Origin: Gammaproteobacteria bacterium | Lineage (GTDB): Bacteria > Pseudomonadota > Gammaproteobacteria > Xanthomonadales > Wenzhouxiangellaceae | Assembly (NCBI GenBank): GCA_021772975.1 | Contig: JAJFKY010000014.1 | Span: forward strand, 124,001-188,000 | Reading direction: 5' to 3' | Length of the DNA stretch: 64,000 bases | Part shown: positions 1 through 8,621 of the stretch, in pieces | How the letters are laid out: each line of letters begins with the position of its first letter | Numbering within the stretch: the first letter of the stretch is position 1 | Notes under the pieces: generated by a model | What the model was told of the DNA's origin: nothing | Databases searched by the model: none | Seen by the model: the letters and a program-made list of their open reading frames with translations, nothing else | Made by a program: the position numbers and the translations under genes

Positions 1-647
1 GACGGCGCAATGGGGTTGAGTGTATAGGTGAACCAGGCCATGAACAGTGCATTCAGCGTCGGCCCGTAATCGAACAATATGCCTTGTCGTTCGCCGACGA
101 ATGCCGGATCGGCATTCACCCAGCTACCTTCCGCCAAGGCAAAATCGAACACATCGGCTGCGGTGCGATAACTGAAATCGTCAATGACGCCGCCGCTGAA
201 TTCGATGGCGGCGATCGGCGCCGTGGTCGCAAACGTCACGAAATTACTGCTGTCGGCGAAAACCGTGGCCGCATTGCTGTCCAGCGTTTCGAGCACCACG
301 CCGTCGGCACTCATGGCCGCTGCGGTACCGGCCGGAAACCCGCCGCCATGAACATAAAAGAACCGCACCCTGGTCACCGGCTCGGCAAAGCTGACTGCGG
401 CTTGTCCGGCGATGACCTCGTAGGAGAACACCCCGGAAGCGTACAGCCGTGGCTGACCTTCACTGGCGATCACGCCGCCGGACCAGCTGGAGCCCATAAA
501 ATCGAACTCACTCACGCCCGGGTCGGTCACGCCGGTTTCGTCTCCGCTGCCTTCAAACTGCAGTAGTACATCCTGAGCGATGGCTGTGTGCAGACAACCA
601 GTGAAAATCAGGCCGGCAACGGCCAGTCGGGATTTTGTGCGCGGCAT
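1..647 (-). CDS. Secreted protein with G-x-W/AWF-x-Y module, partial (C-terminus beyond left edge)
   Basis: The reverse strand is open from an ATG at 647 to the window edge (215 residues, no stop). An AGGAG ribosome site lies 8-13 bases upstream. Residues 1-24 form a signal peptide ending ...HTAIA before QDVLLQF. Residues about 25-165 look beta-rich, with FRFFYVHGGG-like and FSGGVIDDFSY-type strands, as in carbohydrate-binding jelly-rolls; that fold is inference. From residue about 170 the segment DFALAEGSWVNADPAF and then FDYGP...MAWF-x-YTL closely matches residues about 38-90 of the M23-type protein encoded at 2040-3665, so the two share a module. It is third in a minus-strand operon, 11 bases after the LanC-like gene. 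The function is not recognised; it is probably periplasmic or extracellular. Confidence 0.75.
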   Translation of the reverse strand, partial: MPRTKSRLAVAGLIFTGCLHTAIAQDVLLQFEGSGDETGVTDPGVSEFDFMGSSWSGGVIASEGQPRLYASGVFSYEVIAGQAAVSFAEPVTRVRFFYVHGGGFPAGTAAAMSADGVVLETLDSNAATVFADSSNFVTFATTAPIAAIEFSGGVIDDFSYRTAADVFDFALAEGSWVNADPAFVGERQGILFDYGPTLNALFMAWFTYTLNPIAP

Positions 648-658
648 GCTAATTACTC

Positions 659-2050
659 CTACAAACTGCCATGAAGAGTCAAAGTGCGGTGTACGGCCAG
701 CATAAACAGACCGATGCCGGCATTGCCGTCATACCAGCCGGTGTTGTATTGCTGCGGATCCCAGTTGGGATTTTCCGGACCAAGATAGTTCAGCCAGCGG
801 ATGCTGCCGGCAACGGGCTGTTCGGCGATTTCCAGCAGGTAGTCGGCATTGCGCAGCGCTAGTTCCAGCCAGCGCTTGTTGCCGGTGCGGGTGAAAAACC
901 GCAGCATGCTGTCGCCGACCGAGGCGGTGCCGATCATGACGCTGGTCGTGAGCAGATTTTCCAGGCCGCCGGAACCAATATTGTGCGGCCAGAACAGCAG
1001 TCCGGTGGTTTGCGTGCTGAAATCGCGGACCTGGGATTCGATCCAGGCGGCGCCGTTGTCGGCGGCCGCCAGATAACGCTGATCACCGGCTGTTTCATGG
1101 GCGTCGTACAAGGCGTCGACCACGCTGGCATTGCCGTGGCCGTAGACGATCGGCCGGTAATTGCTGACCTCCCGGCCAAAGCGCCAGGTCTGGCCTACGG
1201 CTTCATCGCGGGCGACCAGCAACAGGCCGTTGGCCGTCTGCCGGTAGTCATCCAGGTAGCGGGTTTCACCGGTGATCTGGTACATCCGGCTTTGGAATAG
1301 CATGATGCCGGCCGAGCCGCCGCTCCACCAGTTGTAAATATCCGTATCCGTGATCAGCCGTTGATAGCCGAATGCGTTCGGGCTCAGGTTGATGCGGTAA
1401 TTGTTCATCCAGTTATAGGCGTTTTCCGCCAGTGTCAGATGCTCGGGGTTACCGGTATGCATATACAGCCGCGAATGGAACATGCCGATGCCCGCCGCAC
1501 CGTGCGCGATGCCGGTGTAGGTGCGCGGGAAGTTGGGCGCGTGCAGCCAAAAGTTTTCATCCGGGGCGGGGCGCAGCGCGGTAGCCGTATGCCAGGCAGC
1601 GATGTCCTCGGCCCACTGTAGAAAAGTTCGGTCGCCGCTGGCGGCATACAGCTCCAGCAGAAACTCGCCGGAACCGGCCGCGCCGGCCAGCCAGTCGGGG
1701 CCGTTGTATTGTCCGGTGATATGCTGCGAGCGCTCATAGCGCGCCGCGCTGATGGCGATGTCCAGATAAGCGTCATCGCCGGTCTGCCGGTACAGTTCAA
1801 CGAAAAAGCGGCCGATGCCGGCGGCGCCCTGGTCCAGGCCCAGTAAACGCTGTTGATTGATATTGCTGATCGGCCAGGCCAGTGCGCCGTTGCCCGTATC
1901 GACCGCCAGGCTTTCCAGCCAGTTGGCGACCTGTTGCGCGGCGTTCAGATAGGGCGTTACGGTGATGACTCTGGGCTGGGCCAGGCCCGCCGTGCTCAGC
2001 AGTATGCCGGTCAACAATAAAATAATGCCGAGGGTTGCTCTAGTTGCCAT
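659..2050 (-). CDS. Secreted LanC-like alpha-toroid protein without zinc ligands
   Basis: This is a 463-residue protein with a signal peptide (residues 1-24, ending STAGLA before QPRVIT). The rest consists of seven alpha-helical repeats, each centred on a small-residue turn: QGAAGIG, AGAAGSG, HGAAGIG, GGSAGI, YGHGNAS, IGTASVG and DGNAGIG. Each turn is followed by hydrophobic-L-Y and TG-(D/N/E)-x-x-(Y/F)-L. Seven such turns are the hallmark of the LanC/LANCL double toroid. LanC cyclases bind zinc through Cys-Cys-His, but this protein has no cysteine at all, so lanthionine cyclase chemistry is unlikely. A carbohydrate-active or binding role on an alpha/alpha toroid is the main alternative. Its start overlaps the stop of the M23 gene by 11 bases, indicating translational coupling. 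Confidence 0.75.
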   Translation of the reverse strand: MATRATLGIILLLTGILLSTAGLAQPRVITVTPYLNAAQQVANWLESLAVDTGNGALAWPISNINQQRLLGLDQGAAGIGRFFVELYRQTGDDAYLDIAISAARYERSQHITGQYNGPDWLAGAAGSGEFLLELYAASGDRTFLQWAEDIAAWHTATALRPAPDENFWLHAPNFPRTYTGIAHGAAGIGMFHSRLYMHTGNPEHLTLAENAYNWMNNYRINLSPNAFGYQRLITDTDIYNWWSGGSAGIMLFQSRMYQITGETRYLDDYRQTANGLLLVARDEAVGQTWRFGREVSNYRPIVYGHGNASVVDALYDAHETAGDQRYLAAADNGAAWIESQVRDFSTQTTGLLFWPHNIGSGGLENLLTTSVMIGTASVGDSMLRFFTRTGNKRWLELALRNADYLLEIAEQPVAGSIRWLNYLGPENPNWDPQQYNTGWYDGNAGIGLFMLAVHRTLTLHGSL

Positions 2051-3665
2051 TGAATACCTCTACCTGATCGGAAAACTCACTGCTATTACCGGCGTAATCC
2101 AGTGCATGCACGGTGATGGTGTATGTGCCGTTGGGAAACAGGCGGCTGCCGTCGTCTGCGCGCGCGGCGGTGTCCCAGGCCAGCAGCCGGTCGGCTTCGA
2201 CCAGTTCGGTCTGGTTGCCGGTGCCGTCTGAATTGGTCAGCACGTAATACGACATGATGCGGTTGAAATCGACCGGCTCATTGAGCAGTAGAAACGGTTT
2301 GTAGACAATCCGCGCCAGCGGGCTTTGGCTGAACACATTAGGCGCCGGACGGCGCAGCCGCAGCTGACGGAAATCGAAGGCGGTGTATTGACGCACCGGT
2401 TGGCCATTGCCGCTGATCTGGTATTCAATCCGGGCCACGCTCAGCCGGTCGCCGAAAGTGTCGCCGCCCAGACCGTCAATTAGGCCACGACTGTACTCGC
2501 CGGGGTCACGAATGCCGGCAACGATATCCACCGCGCCGCCGACTCGGACAGGTTCGCCCGGAGCAAACTCGGCATCCGACTGGTTCGGGAAGAAGCGCAA
2601 CCGCTGCTCGAACACCGGCGGTTCGGTATCGACGAAATCGAAATGTGCCGTGGGGTTGACCTGGAACTGCTGCCAGAACACCCACCCCGGAGCAGCCGGG
2701 TTGCGTTGCAGGCGTGACAGATGCAAATGCTCCAGGCCCTGGAACATGACCACTCCCAGCGGATCGCCGGCCTGTACTTGCGCACCGGACGCGACCTGCG
2801 GATTGATATGCACATAGCCCCAGGCCATGTCGGGCTGGTCGCTGTCCTGGATGACCACGCTTGAACCGGAGTCGCCATGATTATCGATGCTGCGCACGAC
2901 CCCGTCGGCCAGCGCATAGACAGTGGTGCCATTGTCCAACACCACATCCAGGCCATCGTGGAAGAAGGCCTGATTGGGCCGGGCCGGGTCGGCGCCCTGA
3001 TGCTGCGGGAAGTTGTTGATCACCCACAGCGTTTCGATCAGTTCCTGATAGGCAGCCTCGCTGAGGCCCGGCGGAGCATGTGGCCATCGCAGTTTCCGCA
3101 CCGGCGGTGGACCGCTGTGCTGACACTGAAAATCGGCCGAAACCGTGCTTTCCAGCGGCACGATATCGAACTCGCCGCTGAGCCGCGGTTCGGCGATATC
3201 GAAGCTGAACGTGCCGCGGTCGCAGGCGCTGAATTCAACGGTGAACGTGCCGACGTCGCGGCCGCGCTGAAAACCGGTGGGTGGTGCGGCGAACTGGCCG
3301 CCTTCACCGGCGGACAAGGTGCCGCTGGCGCGGTTGCCGTCGAGCGCCAGCAACGCTGTCATCCAGCGTTGATCGGGTGAGCCGATATCCGTAGGAGGAT
3401 CGACCGTTGGTACGGCCGGGTCAAGCGTATAGCTGAACCAGGCCATGAACAGCAGATTCAGGCTCGGCCCGTAATCGAACAATAGCCCCTGGCGATCACC
3501 GGCAAAGGCCGGATCGGCATTGACCCAGGCACCCTCGACGGCAGCGAAATCAAATGTTCCAAATGCCTGTAAGGAGGCCTGGTTGTCCGCGCCGAGGTTC
3601 AGGGGGGCATACAGCAAGATGGCCAGGAAGCCAATCAGCAAGTACGGGTTAACTTCGCGCGTCAT
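2040..3665 (-). CDS. Secreted M23-family (lysostaphin-type) metallopeptidase-like protein
   Basis: The protein has 541 residues from the ATG at 3665, which is followed by a hydrophobic signal sequence (NPYLLIGFLAILLYAPLNLGA). A TTG at 3719 with GGAG upstream would add 18 residues. Residues about 38-150 carry the EGAWVNADPAF / FDYGP / MAWF-x-Y module also seen in the gene at 1-647. The M23 domain follows with both zinc-site motifs intact: H-DGL-D at residues 236-240 and HLH at 313-315, with the ADGVV glycine turn between. The C-terminal ~200 residues are beta-rich and end in an HALDYAGNSSE-type strand. M23 enzymes cut peptidoglycan cross-bridges or glycine-rich peptides; the true substrate is unknown. 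It is the first gene of a three-gene operon. Confidence 0.8.
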   Translation of the reverse strand: MTREVNPYLLIGFLAILLYAPLNLGADNQASLQAFGTFDFAAVEGAWVNADPAFAGDRQGLLFDYGPSLNLLFMAWFSYTLDPAVPTVDPPTDIGSPDQRWMTALLALDGNRASGTLSAGEGGQFAAPPTGFQRGRDVGTFTVEFSACDRGTFSFDIAEPRLSGEFDIVPLESTVSADFQCQHSGPPPVRKLRWPHAPPGLSEAAYQELIETLWVINNFPQHQGADPARPNQAFFHDGLDVVLDNGTTVYALADGVVRSIDNHGDSGSSVVIQDSDQPDMAWGYVHINPQVASGAQVQAGDPLGVVMFQGLEHLHLSRLQRNPAAPGWVFWQQFQVNPTAHFDFVDTEPPVFEQRLRFFPNQSDAEFAPGEPVRVGGAVDIVAGIRDPGEYSRGLIDGLGGDTFGDRLSVARIEYQISGNGQPVRQYTAFDFRQLRLRRPAPNVFSQSPLARIVYKPFLLLNEPVDFNRIMSYYVLTNSDGTGNQTELVEADRLLAWDTAARADDGSRLFPNGTYTITVHALDYAGNSSEFSDQVEVFNGN

Positions 3666-4130
3666 TTGATCGACTGCACGCAGAGATGTGTGTCGATTTG
3701 GGCTGCGATGAGAGTGCAAGTCATCAATCTCCAGTTACGGGTTGCACTTACCTCTTGACTCTGCCCCTCACTTATATGGTTATATGCGAAATTTATCGTA
3801 GTTTATATCATACGGCTTTGCCGATGGTTGTCAATCAAGCTGGCGTCAGTTCAGATCACAGCCACAGTTTGGAGCATTCAGGATTACGTGGTGGTTTAAC
3901 TCGTTAGTGTTGCACGGATGTGAAGAGTGGCGTTTCTTGGTAACCGCTGTTAACAGAAGCATTGAACCAGGGGGCAGGCATCGTTCAAACAGACCTTACA
4001 CGACTTCCTGTGAGTTACGGAAATTAAGACCTGGTCTGAATATGGACTAAGCCACGCTGAGTAGTAAAGGTCAATTTTAACAGTAGTTACCCATTTTCAG
4101 TGAATCAAACCGGGCTTCCTAAAAACAACG
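3666..4130. other. AT-rich intergenic region upstream of the secreted-protein operon
   Basis: No supportable gene. The stretch about 3770-3820 is markedly AT-rich (TTATATGG, TTTATATCAT) compared with both sides. It is the likely promoter region for the minus-strand operon starting at 3665, but no hexamer pair is clear enough to call. Confidence 0.4.
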
Positions 4131-4185
4131 AAGCCACCTGTATTGAGGTGGCTTTGTTGATCAATATGGCGCGCCCGGAAGGATT
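4131..4185 (-). repeat. Duplicated tRNA-Arg 3' tail plus terminator (rtT-like repeat copy)
   Basis: Bases 4166-4185 repeat the last 20 bases around the 3' end of tRNA-Arg (4353-4372) exactly. Bases 4131-4159 repeat the tRNA terminator hairpin (4318-4346) exactly. Both pieces keep the same 35-base offset, so one unit of about 187 bp has been duplicated downstream of the tRNA. The layout resembles the tyrT-linked rtT repeats of E. coli, which also carry the tRNA 3' end at about 180-bp spacing. Confidence 0.75.
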
Positions 4186-4317
4186 GATTCAGGCCATCCT
4201 TGGCCTTCACCCTACGGGCGCATTCGCTGTGCTCATGCGTCCCAACCGGCATCCTGCCGCGTGGCGAACCTTGAATATGATTGTCGGAGGTTCAAATTGG
4301 GATGCTCAGAAACGACA

Positions 4318-4346
4318 AAGCCACCTGTATTGAGGTGGCTTTGTTG
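4318..4346 (-). terminator. Hairpin terminator of tRNA-Arg
   Basis: AAGCCACC and GGTGGCTT form a stem around an 8-base loop just beyond the tRNA 3' end, and a T-rich stretch follows on the minus strand. A second identical copy lies at 4131-4159. Confidence 0.7.
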
Positions 4347-4353
4347 GCTTAAA

Positions 4354-4430
4354 TGGCGCGCCCGGAAGGATTCGAACCTCCGACCGCCTGGTTCGTAGCC
4401 AGGTACTCTATCCAGCTGAGCTACGGGCGC
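4354..4430 (-). tRNA. tRNA-Arg (anticodon ACG)
   Basis: A 77-base cloverleaf. The GCGCCCG/CGGGCGC acceptor stem is followed by discriminator G and an encoded CCA. The anticodon stem CTGG/CCAGG encloses loop CTACGAA (ACG). The T-arm contains GGTTCGAATCC. It is divergent from the plus-strand tRNAs that follow. Confidence 0.97.
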
Positions 4431-4551
4431 GAAGCCGGTAATTATCAGTTGCTGTCCGGTGAGTGTCAATGCGATCAGGAAAATATTTTCTGTAACAGGT
4501 GTTTTTTCGTTGACCTTGGATGATCAGACCGATACTATGTGCGCCCACGGT

Positions 4552-4628
4552 CGGGGTGTAGCGCAGCCTGGTAGCGCAACTGCTTTGGGAGCAGTGGGTC
4601 GGGAGTTCGAATCTCTCCACCCCGACCA
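4552..4628 (+). tRNA. tRNA-Pro (anticodon TGG)
   Basis: A 77-base cloverleaf with acceptor CGGGGTG/CACCCCG, discriminator A and encoded CCA. The anticodon loop TTTGGGA carries TGG, and the T-loop is GTTCGAATC. First of three plus-strand tRNAs leading to tig. Confidence 0.97.
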
Positions 4629-4706
4629 ATTTCATTACAACGCACTCTTGTCATCTTGTTAGGGCCTGAATTGCTGCTCGTTTTGTGGCAAAATATCGCG
4701 TTCTGT

Positions 4707-4782
4707 GGTGGGCGTAGCTCAGTGGTAGAGCACCGCGTTGTGGCCGCGGCGGTCGTGGGTTCAATCCCCATCGTCCACCCCA
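4707..4782 (+). tRNA. tRNA-His (anticodon GTG)
   Basis: The acceptor GTGGGCG pairs with CGTCCAC, and an extra 5' G(-1) at 4707 faces C73, the histidine-specific feature. The anticodon stem CCGCG/CGCGG holds loop TTGTGGC (GTG). CCA is encoded. Confidence 0.96.
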
Positions 4783-4843
4783 TTTACTTTTGCAGGGCGA
4801 TTCCGGGCCTGGTCTATGGTCGCTCTCGCTTTATGAACAACAT

Positions 4844-4919
4844 GGGCCATTAGCTCAATTGGTAGAGCAGCAGACTCTTAATCTGTAGGTTCAAGGTTCG
4901 AGTCCTTGATGGCCCACCA
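4844..4919 (+). tRNA. tRNA-Lys (anticodon CTT)
   Basis: A 76-base cloverleaf with acceptor GGGCCAT/ATGGCCC, discriminator A and CCA. Anticodon loop CTCTTAA with U33 then CTT reads the AAG codon. It lies 86 bases before tig. Confidence 0.95.
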
Positions 4920-5005
4920 TTGAATACACTGGCGCGTCGACAACCCCGGCAGCGGGTTGCGGACGCTTAATTGACACGAACACTATTTGGTACCGCAACA
5001 CCGTT

Positions 5006-6319
5006 ATGCAGATTAACATTGAAACAACCGGCACCCTGGAGCGCAAACTGGAGTTTGGCGTCCCCGCGGCGGAAGTCGACTCCAAAATCCACCAGAAATT
5101 GTCCGAACTGGGACGTACCGTCAAGTTGAAGGGTTTTCGTCCCGGTAAAATTCCGCTGACCGTAATCCGCCAGCGCTATGGCAAACAGGTTCGCCAGGAA
5201 GTGCTGCAGGATGTCATGCAGCAGGGCCTCGGCGAAGCGATTCAGGAAGGTGAATTGCGGGTCGCGGCGCTCAAGAGCCTGCAGCCCAGTACCCAGGAAG
5301 CGGAAGATGAAATGCTGAATTTCACCGCGCAGCTGGAGGTGTTCCCGGAACTGGATGAAGTGCAGGTCAAAGACCTTGAGGTCAAACAGCCTCAGGTGGA
5401 GATCAAGTCTGCTGATGTCGACCAGATGCTGACCACTCTGCAGGAGCAGCGGCGGGAATGGCAACCGGTAGAAGGCGCGGCGCAGGACGGCCATCGGGTG
5501 ATGGCTGAATACGTGGCCACGGTAGATGATCAGCGGATTCCGGAAACCGGCAGTCAGCGGCTGGGTACGATGATTGGTTCAGGCATTGTGTTTGAGGCTA
5601 TGGAAACCGCCTTGACCGGTATGCAGGCCGGTGAGCGTAAGCAGGTTCAGTTGACGTTTCCGGAGGATTTCCGGGATCAACAGCTGGCTGGTAAACAAGC
5701 CGAGGTCGATCTGCATGTGACGCATGTGCAGGCTGGATCATTACCGGAAATTGATGACGAGTTCGCCGCCGGCTTCGGCATCGGCGAAGGCGGCGTGGAT
5801 AAATTGCGGGAAGAGGTGCGCAATAATCTGGAGCGTGAAAAAAGCATTGCACTGCGCCGCTGGATGAATGAGCAGGTGGGCAAGCAGTTAACCGAGGCCC
5901 ATGCGGATCTGGAACTGCCAGCCAGTCTGGTGCAACAGGAGGCGCAAAATCTGCGTCAGCGCATCCAGCAGCAGATTGAACAGTCCGGTGGCGATGTCAA
6001 TCAGGCGCCGGATATCGAAAGTTTGATGGATAATGCACGGGTACGGGTGCGCGGCAGTATTCTGCTGGGTGAACTGGCCCGTCAGAACGACATCAAACTG
6101 GACGAAAACCGGGTGTTTGAGCGCATCGCGGAAATCGCCTCGACCTATGATGAACCACAACAGGTCATAGAGCTGTATCGTAGTAATGAACAATTATACG
6201 GTCAGGTCCGTCAGTCGATACTAGAAGAACAGGTGGTCGACTGGGTGGTGGAAAACGCCAACTGCAAGGAAGAATCAATGACATTCAAACAACTGATGGG
6301 TGCACAGCAAGATGCCTGA
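5006..6319 (+). CDS. tig: Trigger factor
   Basis: A ribosome-bound chaperone and peptidyl-prolyl isomerase that meets nascent chains at the exit tunnel. It has 437 residues, normal for the family. The N-terminal ribosome-binding domain carries the GFRPGKIP signature at residues 43-50. An FKBP-type PPIase domain lies at about 155-240, and the helical C-terminal substrate cradle is about 250-430. It opens the conserved tig-clpP-clpX-lon cluster and overlaps clpP by 8 bases (ATGCCTGA), which implies translational coupling. No strong ribosome site is visible before the ATG. Confidence 0.97.
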   Translation: MQINIETTGTLERKLEFGVPAAEVDSKIHQKLSELGRTVKLKGFRPGKIPLTVIRQRYGKQVRQEVLQDVMQQGLGEAIQEGELRVAALKSLQPSTQEAEDEMLNFTAQLEVFPELDEVQVKDLEVKQPQVEIKSADVDQMLTTLQEQRREWQPVEGAAQDGHRVMAEYVATVDDQRIPETGSQRLGTMIGSGIVFEAMETALTGMQAGERKQVQLTFPEDFRDQQLAGKQAEVDLHVTHVQAGSLPEIDDEFAAGFGIGEGGVDKLREEVRNNLEREKSIALRRWMNEQVGKQLTEAHADLELPASLVQQEAQNLRQRIQQQIEQSGGDVNQAPDIESLMDNARVRVRGSILLGELARQNDIKLDENRVFERIAEIASTYDEPQQVIELYRSNEQLYGQVRQSILEEQVVDWVVENANCKEESMTFKQLMGAQQDA

Positions 6320-6950
6320 AACAAGTCCAGTGCGAGGATTGAATCTGGTGCCGATGGTGGTCGAGCAGACCGCCCGCGGCGAGCGTGCTTATGATATCTA
6401 CTCACGCCTGCTCAAAGAGCGTGTGATCTTTATCGTGGGTGGTATCGACGATCATGTGGCCAATCTGGTGGTTGCGCAGTTGCTGTTTCTGGAGTCGGAA
6501 AACCCGGAAAAAGATATCAGCATCTACATTAACAGCCCCGGTGGCGTGGTGACGGCCGGCCTGGCCATTTATGACACCATGCAGTTTATCAAGCCTGATG
6601 TCAGCACTATCTGTATTGGTCAGGCAGCCAGTATGGGGGCCTTACTGTTGGCGGCGGGCGCCAGGGACAAGCGTTTCTGCCTGCCGCATTCGCGGGTGAT
6701 GATTCACCAGCCGCTGGGCGGCTATCAGGGGCAGGCATCGGATATTGATATTCATGCCCGTGAAATTCTGCACATGCGCGAAAAGCTGAACAAAATACTG
6801 TCGGTGCACACCGGCCAGTCCATGGACGTGATCGCCAAGGATACTGATCGGGACAAGTTCATGTCGGCGGAAGAAGCCAACCAATATGGTCTGGTCGATT
6901 CTGTGATCAGTGATCGCACCAGCGTACCGGCGGTATCCGGCAAGGATTAG
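6312..6950 (+). CDS. clpP: ATP-dependent Clp protease proteolytic subunit
   Basis: The serine peptidase subunit that forms the 14-mer chamber fed by ClpX (and ClpA if present). I chose ATG at 6312, which overlaps the tig stop; an in-frame GTG at 6300 would add four residues. The protein has 212 residues. The catalytic triad is intact: Ser107 in GQAASMGA, His132 in [10 protein letters not shown] and Asp181 in DTDRDKF. The N-terminus [21 protein letters not shown] matches the family processing region. ClpX starts 148 bases downstream. Confidence 0.97.
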   Translation: MPETSPVRGLNLVPMVVEQTARGERAYDIYSRLLKERVIFIVGGIDDHVANLVVAQLLFLESENPEKDISIYINSPGGVVTAGLAIYDTMQFIKPDVSTICIGQAASMGALLLAAGARDKRFCLPHSRVMIHQPLGGYQGQASDIDIHAREILHMREKLNKILSVHTGQSMDVIAKDTDRDKFMSAEEANQYGLVDSVISDRTSVPAVSGKD

Positions 6951-7098
6951 CAGCAGTTATAGCTCTGCCGGCGGTGCGGCGTTACAGCTGTCCGCAAGCG
7001 GTTAAACGGGTAAAGGAGTGCCGGTTGGATAGGGAATAACCGGCCGCAATGGTAAAATCAATGGTAGAATTCTGATGAACGATACCTGATCAGGCAGT

Positions 7099-8373
7099 AT
7101 GAGCGACGAATCCAAACAATCCGGCGACGGCAAAATACTTTATTGTTCCTTCTGCGGCAAAAGCCAGCATGAGGTGCGCAAACTGATAGCTGGGCCCAGC
7201 GTTTACATCTGTGATGAATGCGTTGAGCTGTGCAATGACATCATTCGCGAAGAACTGGAGGACAAAGGGCAGGAGCAGGGTGACAATCTGCCGACTCCGC
7301 ACGAAATCCACAGCTTTCTCAATGAATTCGTGATCGGGCAGGAACAGGCCAAAAAAGTTCTGTCAGTTGCGGTTTACAATCACTATAAGCGCATGCAGGC
7401 CAGTCTGGGTAAGGATGAGGTCGAACTGGCCAAGAGCAATATCCTGCTGATTGGCCCGACCGGTTCAGGCAAGACACTGCTGGCGGAAACGCTGGCGCGC
7501 ATGCTGAATGTGCCATTCACCATTGCCGATGCAACCACCCTGACCGAAGCCGGTTATGTCGGTGAAGACGTCGAAAACATTATCCAGAAGTTATTGCAAA
7601 AGTGTGATTACGATGTGGATAAGGCGCAGACGGGAATCGTTTATATTGACGAAATCGATAAGATTTCCCGCAAAGCTGAAAATCCTTCAATTACCCGTGA
7701 TGTGTCCGGTGAAGGGGTGCAGCAGGCGCTGCTCAAGCTGATTGAAGGCACCATTGCGTCAGTACCGCCACAAGGTGGCCGCAAGCATCCTCAGCAGGAA
7801 TTCCTGCAGGTCGATACCAAAAATATTCTATTCATATGTGGCGGCGCCTTCGGTGGCCTGGATAAAGTGATTCAGCATCGTTCGGCCGCCACCGGCATCG
7901 GTTTTCGCGCGGAAGTTCGCAGCAGCGAGGCGCGCGAAGACCTGAGTGAGTTACTGCGTAAGGTGGAGCCCGAGGACTTAATCAAATACGGCTTGATTCC
8001 GGAGTTTATCGGTCGGTTGCCGGTGGTGGCGACTCTGGAAGAGCTGGATGAAGATGCTCTGGTGCAGATTCTGACGCTGCCCAAGAATGCGCTGGTCAAG
8101 CAGTATCATCGTCTGTTCGATATGGAAAGCTGCGAACTGGATATCCGTGATGACGCGCTGCGTGCGATTGCCCGCATGGCGATGGAGCGTAAGACGGGCG
8201 CGCGCGGCCTGCGGACCATTCTCGAAAATGTTTTATTGAACAGTATGTATGACCTGCCTTCCAGCAGTGATGTGCGTAAGGTGGTGGTAGATGAGGCCGT
8301 GGTGAAGGGCGAAGCACCGCCGTATCTGATCTATGAAAGCCAGGAGCCAATCGCGGCCGGCGAAAGCGGCTAG
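7099..8373 (+). CDS. clpX: ATP-dependent Clp protease ATP-binding subunit ClpX
   Basis: An AAA+ unfoldase that feeds tagged proteins, such as ssrA-tagged ones, to ClpP. It has 424 residues. The N-terminal zinc-binding domain has Cys16, Cys19, Cys38 and Cys41. Walker A GPTGSGKT is at 119-126, pore loop GYVG at 152-155 and Walker B YIDEIDK at 182-188. The ClpP-docking IGF loop is at 267-269. Arg-finger and sensor regions appear normal. The start ATG follows a 148-base spacer containing a short inverted repeat (GCCGGTT/AACCGGC, 7020-7044), so it may have its own promoter as well as clpP read-through. Confidence 0.98.
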   Translation: MSDESKQSGDGKILYCSFCGKSQHEVRKLIAGPSVYICDECVELCNDIIREELEDKGQEQGDNLPTPHEIHSFLNEFVIGQEQAKKVLSVAVYNHYKRMQASLGKDEVELAKSNILLIGPTGSGKTLLAETLARMLNVPFTIADATTLTEAGYVGEDVENIIQKLLQKCDYDVDKAQTGIVYIDEIDKISRKAENPSITRDVSGEGVQQALLKLIEGTIASVPPQGGRKHPQQEFLQVDTKNILFICGGAFGGLDKVIQHRSAATGIGFRAEVRSSEAREDLSELLRKVEPEDLIKYGLIPEFIGRLPVVATLEELDEDALVQILTLPKNALVKQYHRLFDMESCELDIRDDALRAIARMAMERKTGARGLRTILENVLLNSMYDLPSSSDVRKVVVDEAVVKGEAPPYLIYESQEPIAAGESG

Positions 8374-8443
8374 CTGCGCGCCCCGGCCGGGCGTCAAGCG
8401 GCGCTGGCGGTTCGCTAACGTTGTAAGTGTCTGCGCGGAATTG

Positions 8444-8471
8444 CTTGAATCGGCCCGCGCCACCGCCATAT
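8444..8471 (+). promoter_or_regulatory. Candidate heat-shock (sigma-32) promoter of lon
   Basis: CTTGAAT (8444-8450) and CGCCATAT (8464-8471) match the sigma-32 elements CTTGAAA and CCCCATNT at 6 of 7 and 6 of 7 defined positions, with a 13-base spacer. It lies about 150 bases before the lon start. Heat-shock control of lon is established in E. coli. Confidence 0.55.
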
Positions 8472-8621
8472 CCGTTCTTAAGTACCGTGAAATCGGCTGA
8501 CAGCGTGGCCCCGGGCTGCCTGTTTACGCTGATTATCTCACCATTAATCCGAGCTTATGCTGTATGTCAGGCTGATATCGCCCCGGCAGTAATGGGTTCA
8601 CAACCTTGATTAAATGAATAC

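Noticed and set aside
84-566. Plus-strand open frame of 160 codons
   Set aside because: It is antisense to the partial secreted protein, whose frame has a signal peptide, ribosome site and a module shared with a neighbour.
659-2050. Lantibiotic biosynthesis locus suggested by the LanC-like fold
   Set aside because: There is no LanB/LanM, no precursor peptide and no transporter nearby, and the protein has no cysteine for zinc binding.
4100-4333. Open frame of 77 codons across the tRNA-Arg tail repeat
   Set aside because: It reads through repeated tRNA and terminator DNA; such frames are common artefacts near tRNA genes.
4354-4919. Possible prophage or island attachment at the tRNA cluster
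   Set aside because: No integrase or phage gene is present. The tail duplication is better described as an rtT-like repeat, although an old att scar is not excluded.
4971-5000. TTGACA upstream of tig as a -35 element
   Set aside because: No acceptable -10 lies at 16-18 bases, so the promoter cannot be supported.
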